This document shows, piece after piece, positions 5,091-9,684 of a stretch of 9,684 nucleotides of DNA (the stretch's first letter is position 1; the number at the start of each line of letters is the position of its first letter). Under the pieces are notes generated by a model. The model was not told the origin of the DNA, made no database searches, and saw only the letters and a program-made list of their open reading frames with translations. The stretch is taken from assembly GCA_023150215.1 (NCBI GenBank), contig JAKLLJ010000106.1, forward strand, positions 1-9,684. Direction: 5' to 3'. The translations under genes and the position numbers were made by a program. Source of the stretch: Thauera sp. GTDB taxonomy: Bacteria; Pseudomonadota; Gammaproteobacteria; Burkholderiales; Rhodocyclaceae.

Positions 5091-6146
5091 TCAGGCCGCA
5101 GCGCGCGCTGCGAGGCGGGCGGCAGCCATGTCGATCGCGAGTTCGATCGCGGCGAACAGGCTGCCCGGATCGGCGCGGCCGCTGCCGGCAAGGTCCAGCG
5201 CGGTGCCGTGGTCGACCGAAGTACGGATGATGGGCAGGCCGAGCGTGACATTGACGCCGCCGCCGAAGCTGGCGTGCTTGAGCACCGGCAGGCCCTGGTC
5301 GTGATACATCGCCAGCACCGCATCGCCCTGCGCGAGCGTGTGCGGCACGAACAGGGTGTCGGCCGGCAGCGGGCCGACGAGTTGCAGGCCTTCGGCACGC
5401 AAGCGCTCGAGCACCGGGATGATGACGTCGATCTCCTCGCGCCCCATGTGACCGCCCTCGCCCGCGTGCGGGTTGAGGCCAGCGACGAGGATGCGCGGTG
5501 CGCCGAGGCCGAGGTGACAGACCAGGTCGGTGTGAAGGATGCGCAGGGTCTCTTCTAACACCTGCGGGGTGATCGCGCCCGGCACCGCGGAGAGCGGCAG
5601 GTGGGTGGTGGCGAGCGCCACGCGCATGCCGCCGCCGACCAGCATCATCACCACCCGCGGCGTGTCGGTGTGCTCGGCGAGGTATTCGGTGTGACCGGTG
5701 AAGGGCATGGTGTCGTGCGCGCCCAGGCCCTCGCAGATCACCCCCTTGTGCACCGGCGCGGTGACCATCGCGGCAAACTCGCCGCCGACGCAGCCGGCGA
5801 TCGCGCGGTCGAGCAGGTGCAGGACATAGGCGCCGTTGGCCGGATCGAGCACACCCGCACGCACCGGCGCGGCGAGCGCCTGGTGGATGACCTCGATCGT
5901 GCCCGGCAGCACCGCCGCGGCGGGATCGAAAGCCACGATGCGCACGTCGCAACCGAGCGCGGCAGCGCGCGCGCGCATCAACTCGATGTCGGCGAGCACA
6001 ACCAGCCGTGCCGGCCACGCACGCTCGACGATGCGCAGGCACAGCTCGGGGCCGACACCGGCCGGCTCGCCACTGGTGATGGCGAGCACGGGTGGCTGCG
6101 CGCCGCAGCGGCCCCGCGGCGATGGCGCGCCTGCGCTGAGGCTCAT
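5091..6146 (-). CDS. pdxA: 4-hydroxythreonine-4-phosphate dehydrogenase
   Basis: 351 aa cytosolic NAD-dependent enzyme of the DXP-dependent pyridoxal 5'-phosphate pathway. It oxidises 4-phosphohydroxy-L-threonine, and the product loses CO2 to feed PdxJ. Motifs in order: 'SGEPAGVGPE' 25-34, 'APVHKG' 130-135, 'GHTEYLAE' 151-158, 'TTHLPL' 180-185, 'GLNPHAGEGGHMG' 223-235, 'AMYHDQGLPVLK' 279-290 and 'RTSVDHGTALD' 308-318. The three metal-binding histidines are H182, H227 and H282, spaced 45 and 55 as in E. coli PdxA. The ATG at 6146 overlaps the surA stop (ATGA), implying coupled translation. This start gives about 14 residues more than E. coli before the first motif; an internal GTG (V20) is possible but lacks a ribosome site. 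The substrate pocket looks complete, so a true PdxA is favoured over the PdxA2-type paralogues. Confidence 0.95.
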   Translation of the reverse strand: MSLSAGAPSPRGRCGAQPPVLAITSGEPAGVGPELCLRIVERAWPARLVVLADIELMRARAAALGCDVRIVAFDPAAAVLPGTIEVIHQALAAPVRAGVLDPANGAYVLHLLDRAIAGCVGGEFAAMVTAPVHKGVICEGLGAHDTMPFTGHTEYLAEHTDTPRVVMMLVGGGMRVALATTHLPLSAVPGAITPQVLEETLRILHTDLVCHLGLGAPRILVAGLNPHAGEGGHMGREEIDVIIPVLERLRAEGLQLVGPLPADTLFVPHTLAQGDAVLAMYHDQGLPVLKHASFGGGVNVTLGLPIIRTSVDHGTALDLAGSGRADPGSLFAAIELAIDMAAARLAARAAA

Positions 6147-7462
6147 TCGCGCTCGAGGCGGTAGTCGACGTAGGTGCTGTCGCGCAGCTGACGCACCCAG
6201 TCTTCGTAGGCCTGATCGGCCTTGCGCTCACGCAGCGCCTGCCGTGCGGCGGCACGCTTGCGCTCGTCGGTGACGTCCTGCACGCGGCGCTCGACGACCT
6301 GGATGAGGTGCCAGCCAAACGGAGAGCGTACCGGCAGGCTCACTTCGCCCGGCTGCAGTGCGTTCATTGCACGCTCGAACTCGGGCACGGTATCGCCCGG
6401 GTTGAGCCAGCCCAGATCACCACCCTTGGCTGCAGACAGGTCCGCGGAGCTCGCCTTGGCGAGTTCGCCGAAGTCGGCACCATTCACGACCCGCTCGCGG
6501 GTCACCAGCAGGCGCGCCTCGGCGTCGGCATCGGAGAGGACTTCCGAGGTCTTGATCAGGATGTGGCGCGCGCGTGTCTGCTCGAGCTTTTGTACGGCCG
6601 CATCGGCACCCCCGCCGCGGCGATCGAGCAGGCGGACGATATGCAGGCCCGCCGCGCTGCGCAGCACCTGCGAGGTCTCACCCGGCTGCATGCGGCGCGC
6701 CACGTCGGCGAACAGCGCCGGCAGGCGGTCGAGCGGACGCCAGCCGAGGTTGCCGCCTTGCAGCCCGTCGGGCGCGTCGGAGACTTCGGCCGCGACGCGA
6801 GCGAAGTCCTCGCCCGAGCGCAGTCGCGCCATGACCTGCTCGGCGCGCCGCGCCACCGCCTCGACCTGCTGCGGCGTGGCACTTTCGGGCGTGCGCAGCA
6901 GAATGTGGGCGAGCGCGAACTCCTGCCCGGAAAAGGCGTCGGGGTTGTTGGCGATGAAGTTGTCGATCTCGGCGTCGGTGACGACGATCCGGCTATCCAC
7001 CTCGCGCTCGCGCAGGCGGGTGAGCAGGATCTCGGTGCGGATCTCGTCGCGGAAGCGACTCCACGCGATGCCATCCTTGTCGAGGGTGGCGCGCAGCTGC
7101 TCGACCGACAGCGTGTTGTTGCCGGCGATGCGCTCGATTGCGCGCTCCAGGGTCGCGTCATCCACCCGCAGCGATGACTCGTGGGCGAGCTGGAGCTGGG
7201 CACGCTCGACGATCAGGCGTTCGAGCAGCTGACGCTCGAGCACGTCGTCCGGCGGCAGCTGCACGCCCTGGCGACCGAGCTGGCGCTTGGTCTGGTCGAT
7301 GCGCGCCCGCAGTTGCAGCGCGGTCACGACCTCGTTGTTGACGACCGCGACGATGCGGTCGACCTCGACCGCACGCGGCGCGGCATGCCCAGGCAGGGCG
7401 AAAGTTGCGGTGACGAGGCCGATGGCGAGGGCGACGCGGGTGCGGGAAAGGATCTGATTCAT
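6143..7462 (-). CDS. surA: Periplasmic peptidyl-prolyl isomerase / outer-membrane protein chaperone
   Basis: 439 aa (E. coli SurA 428). Escorts unfolded beta-barrel proteins, notably LptD and porins, across the periplasm to the BAM complex. ATG at 7462 is chosen because it opens a normal Sec signal peptide: basic 'MNQILSRTR', hydrophobic 'VALAIGLVTATFAL', cleavage near A27-A28. The open frame extends 27 codons upstream to 7543, but those read into the lptD end. No clear Shine-Dalgarno precedes the ATG, so initiation may depend on coupling to lptD, whose stop is 31 bp away. Domains: SurA N-terminal chaperone module about 32-165 ('VDRIVAVVNNEVVT' near its start), parvulin domain 1 about 182-280, parvulin domain 2 about 297-395 ('ARHILIKT', 'GGDLGW', 'PFGWHLIQV'), and a C-terminal helix about 397-439. 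Both parvulin domains look intact. Confidence 0.95.
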   Translation of the reverse strand: MNQILSRTRVALAIGLVTATFALPGHAAPRAVEVDRIVAVVNNEVVTALQLRARIDQTKRQLGRQGVQLPPDDVLERQLLERLIVERAQLQLAHESSLRVDDATLERAIERIAGNNTLSVEQLRATLDKDGIAWSRFRDEIRTEILLTRLREREVDSRIVVTDAEIDNFIANNPDAFSGQEFALAHILLRTPESATPQQVEAVARRAEQVMARLRSGEDFARVAAEVSDAPDGLQGGNLGWRPLDRLPALFADVARRMQPGETSQVLRSAAGLHIVRLLDRRGGGADAAVQKLEQTRARHILIKTSEVLSDADAEARLLVTRERVVNGADFGELAKASSADLSAAKGGDLGWLNPGDTVPEFERAMNALQPGEVSLPVRSPFGWHLIQVVERRVQDVTDERKRAAARQALRERKADQAYEDWVRQLRDSTYVDYRLERE

Positions 7463-7493
7463 GTCGGTTCGTGGTGGATGCGCGGGGCGGGCC

Positions 7494-9684
7494 TCATTCG
7501 GCGCCGAACACACGGTCGGCCGAAGAGTCGTTGATCTTGCCATAGCCCGGTACGCTGCGCCTGATCAGGCTGAGCGGATTCGAGCCGATGCCGGCCAGAT
7601 CGTTCAGCTCGAGCTGAACGAAGATGGCGTTGGTGACGTCGTTCTCGTCGATCGCGAAGCGGTGCACCGCGGTGCGGAACACCCAGCAGCCGCCATCGTA
7701 CTCGATGCCGGCGACCGCCTCGGTGATGCGGTCATCCTTGAGCGAATGGGTGACCCGGCCCACCCCGTACCAGTTGCGGGCGAGCGGCCACTGACCCGAG
7801 ACGTCGATGTCCTCGAGGCCGACCACGTCCTCGTCGATGCGCAGGTTGGGCGCGTAGCGGTAGCTCAGGTTGAGCGTGCGCGCGAAGCCGGGTTGGTAGC
7901 GCACGCTCGCATTCAGGCGTTCGGTGCGGCTGGTCTCGGTGTTGTACTGCACGTAGGAGTCGACGTTCACGGTGCTGGACACGCGGCCGCCGAGGCCGGC
8001 GAGGATCTCGTTGCCGGTGCCGGCCGTGCGCAGCTCGTCCTCGTTGTACAGGTAGACCTTCTGGTCGGAGAAGTAGTAGCGCTGGCCGATCAGGGCGCGC
8101 AGGCGCTCGACACCGCTTTCGGCGTCGATGAAGCGGGTGGTGACCGCCGCGGTGAGGTCGTTGGCGTCGCCGATACGGTCGCTACCCGAGTAACGGTTCT
8201 CGGCAAAGATCTGCGCGAAGCCGACGTCGAAGCGGTTGGTGTCGAAAAGCGGGATGTCCTTCTGGTCGCGGCTCGGCACGTGCAGATAAAAGAGCCGCGG
8301 CTCGAGGGTCTGCAGGTAATCGCCACCGAAGAAGCGCGCCTCGCGCTCGAGCAACAGGCCGGAGTCCAGCGACAGGATCGGCACCGAACGCGTGACGTCA
8401 GTCGAGGAATGAGACGAGACCGGCGAGCGATCGATGTCATAGCGAGTGTGGTGAATGCCGGCCTTGGGGGTCACGAACCACGACGCCCCCTGCATCGGCA
8501 ACGCGAGTTGCGGATGCGCCACGAAACGCGAGGCTTCGTCGCGGTCGCGCTCGCGATGGGCGAAACGGACGAATTCGGTCTCGAGCAGGCCCGACAGCCC
8601 GCCGCCAAGGTCGGCCCGCACCGCGCTCAACTGCAGTTGCGGCAGACGACGGTAAGGCTCGACATTGCGCACATCGGGGTCGGGGTTGAGGGTCTGGTAG
8701 CGCTGCGCGAGCGCCGACGCGGTCCACCAGCCACCAGTGTAGATTAGTCGCCCTTCACGCAGCAGGTTGACCCGGGATGCGACGCCGATGCTCGAGGACA
8801 GGTCCTCGAAGTAGGCATCGTCCGAGACCGCGTTGAGGTCGAGCGTGCCGTAGAAATTGGGCGCGAAGCGCTGCTGGTGCTGGATCGAGCCCAGGCGACG
8901 ATCCTCGCCGCTGACCTTGTCGTTGGGCGTCCACTCAAGCCGGGTCGTACCCTGGTAGTCCTCGTCCAGGTAGCGGAGTTCACCGCCAATCTGCAGGCCG
9001 CGCCGGGTCATGATGCGCGAAGTGAGCGTGGCGTCGTAGTTGGGCGCGATGTTCCAGTAGTAGGGCTGGGTAAAGTCGACACCGGTCTTGTTCGACGAGC
9101 CGAAGGTCGGCGGCAGCAGGCCCGACTGGCGCTGACCATTGAGCGGAAACTCCGCCCACGGCATCCAGAAGATCGGCGTGTCCATGAACACGATCGAGCC
9201 GTCGCGCGCGGTACCGACCTCGCGGTCGTAGTCGAGCTCGAGGTCGCGCGCCTTGATGTACCAGTCGGGGTCGGCGGGGCTGCAGGTCGTCCAGGTGGCA
9301 TTCGCCAGCCGGTAATGGTTTTCGCCCTCGAGCGCAAGTGTCTCGGCCTCGCCGCTGCCTGCCACCGTCCGCGGCGCATCGCCGGCGAGCGCAGGCGGGC
9401 GGGCGCGCGAAAGCTCATACCGGGGCGATGCGAACGTGCCGACACGGTCGCCGACCACCAAGGTCGCCTGCGGCCCGCGAATCGTGTCGCCGCCACTGCT
9501 CAGCACGACGTTGCCTTCGGCAACGACCTCGTCGGTGAGCTCGCGGTAGGTGACCTTGTCCGCGGTGAGCCGGGTGTCGTCACGCTGCAGCTCGGCCTCG
9601 CCCTCGGCCACCAGCTCGATGCCGCGCTCGCCATGGATCCTTAACGCACTGACCGCGGTTTCGCCGGGCGCGAGCGGCACCGCA
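7494..9684 (-). CDS. lptD: LPS-assembly protein LptD, 5' end outside window
   Basis: Partial: about 729 C-terminal residues, open to the window edge; the GTG at 9680 is internal, and the signal peptide and first cysteine lie outside. LptD is the outer-membrane beta-barrel that, with LptE, inserts LPS into the outer leaflet. Counting from the codon at 9680, residues about 10-110 are the end of the periplasmic OstA/LptA-like jellyroll ('LTADKVTYRELTDEVVAEGN' split at 38-57). Then comes 'DTPIFWMPWAEFPL', the 'PYYWNIAPNYDAT' signature typical of LptD, and a long barrel rich in alternating aromatic strands. The visible part has only two cysteines, C133 (equivalent to E. coli C173) and C665 ('YDGGCWVFR', equivalent to the C724/C725 pair). 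The end, 'NPLSLIRRSVPGYGKIND', is usual for betaproteobacterial LptD. It heads the operon with surA, its own chaperone. Confidence 0.95.
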   Translation of the reverse strand, partial: AVPLAPGETAVSALRIHGERGIELVAEGEAELQRDDTRLTADKVTYRELTDEVVAEGNVVLSSGGDTIRGPQATLVVGDRVGTFASPRYELSRARPPALAGDAPRTVAGSGEAETLALEGENHYRLANATWTTCSPADPDWYIKARDLELDYDREVGTARDGSIVFMDTPIFWMPWAEFPLNGQRQSGLLPPTFGSSNKTGVDFTQPYYWNIAPNYDATLTSRIMTRRGLQIGGELRYLDEDYQGTTRLEWTPNDKVSGEDRRLGSIQHQQRFAPNFYGTLDLNAVSDDAYFEDLSSSIGVASRVNLLREGRLIYTGGWWTASALAQRYQTLNPDPDVRNVEPYRRLPQLQLSAVRADLGGGLSGLLETEFVRFAHRERDRDEASRFVAHPQLALPMQGASWFVTPKAGIHHTRYDIDRSPVSSHSSTDVTRSVPILSLDSGLLLEREARFFGGDYLQTLEPRLFYLHVPSRDQKDIPLFDTNRFDVGFAQIFAENRYSGSDRIGDANDLTAAVTTRFIDAESGVERLRALIGQRYYFSDQKVYLYNEDELRTAGTGNEILAGLGGRVSSTVNVDSYVQYNTETSRTERLNASVRYQPGFARTLNLSYRYAPNLRIDEDVVGLEDIDVSGQWPLARNWYGVGRVTHSLKDDRITEAVAGIEYDGGCWVFRTAVHRFAIDENDVTNAIFVQLELNDLAGIGSNPLSLIRRSVPGYGKINDSSADRVFGAE

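Noticed and set aside
4245..5558. 437-aa plus-strand open frame opposite rsmA and pdxA
   Set aside because: It lies antisense to two clearly recognised enzymes, has low-complexity Arg/Ala/His-rich composition and no recognisable domain; a GC-bias shadow.
5056..6318. 420-aa minus-strand frame over pdxA
   Set aside because: Same strand as pdxA but another frame, extremely Arg-rich, and crosses the surA-pdxA junction; not a gene.
7463..7543. Upstream extension of the surA frame
   Set aside because: It overlaps the lptD 3' end and would bury the signal peptide behind 27 residues; the ATG at 7462 gives a proper Sec signal.
7461..8747. 428-aa plus-strand open frame opposite lptD
   Set aside because: Antisense to conserved LptD barrel sequence, no ribosome site or domain; a shadow of third-position GC bias.
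1..9684. Mobile element, phage, CRISPR array or RNA gene
   Set aside because: No transposase, integrase, terminal repeats, spaced direct repeats or tRNA/rRNA-like sequence was seen; all genes look native in composition.

Overview
The window looks like chromosomal DNA from a high-GC betaproteobacterium, most likely in the Rhodocyclaceae (Azoarcus/Thauera-like). This rests on protein style, GC-rich codon use and the lptD-surA-pdxA-rsmA gene order; no rRNA or other marker is present to fix the genus. I see no mobile element, tRNA, rRNA or CRISPR array. Coding density is high, and every gene over about 190 bp is accounted for.

Layout: (1) 1-1943, plus strand: the C-terminal end of an M3 oligopeptidase (prlC), exodeoxyribonuclease III (xth, ATGA overlap with prlC) and a Crp/Fnr-superfamily regulator 40 bp further on. 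These are probably one transcription unit. (2) 2011-3744, minus strand: a soluble PAS-PAS-PAS-GGDEF diguanylate cyclase, convergent with the regulator. Its third PAS carries a four-cysteine cluster. (3) 3745-4007: a 263-bp divergent intergenic region. It holds a near-ideal Crp/Fnr-type palindrome, TGTAAC-N4-GTTACA, centred about 41.5 bp upstream of the inferred start of transcription of the next gene. (4) 4008-4199, plus strand: a 63-aa, two-helix DUF2892 (YgaP-type) membrane protein with two cysteines. (5) 4216-4256: an 18-bp perfect hairpin between converging genes. (6) 4263-9684, minus strand: the conserved outer-membrane biogenesis/housekeeping operon lptD (5' end outside the window) - surA - pdxA - rsmA (ksgA), with short gaps and an ATGA overlap. 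apaG and apaH, which follow rsmA in E. coli, are absent here.

How the parts relate: LptD inserts LPS in the outer membrane and SurA is the periplasmic chaperone for beta-barrel proteins including LptD. PdxA (vitamin B6 synthesis) and RsmA (16S rRNA dimethylation) ride in the same operon, as in many proteobacteria. The less ordinary part is 1242-4199. There, a Crp/Fnr protein with a cysteine-containing insertion in its ligand-pocket loop, a DUF2892 gene with a Crp/Fnr-like operator, and a cysteine-bearing c-di-GMP enzyme sit together. A local thiol/redox- or sulfur-responsive circuit is a reasonable but unproven reading.
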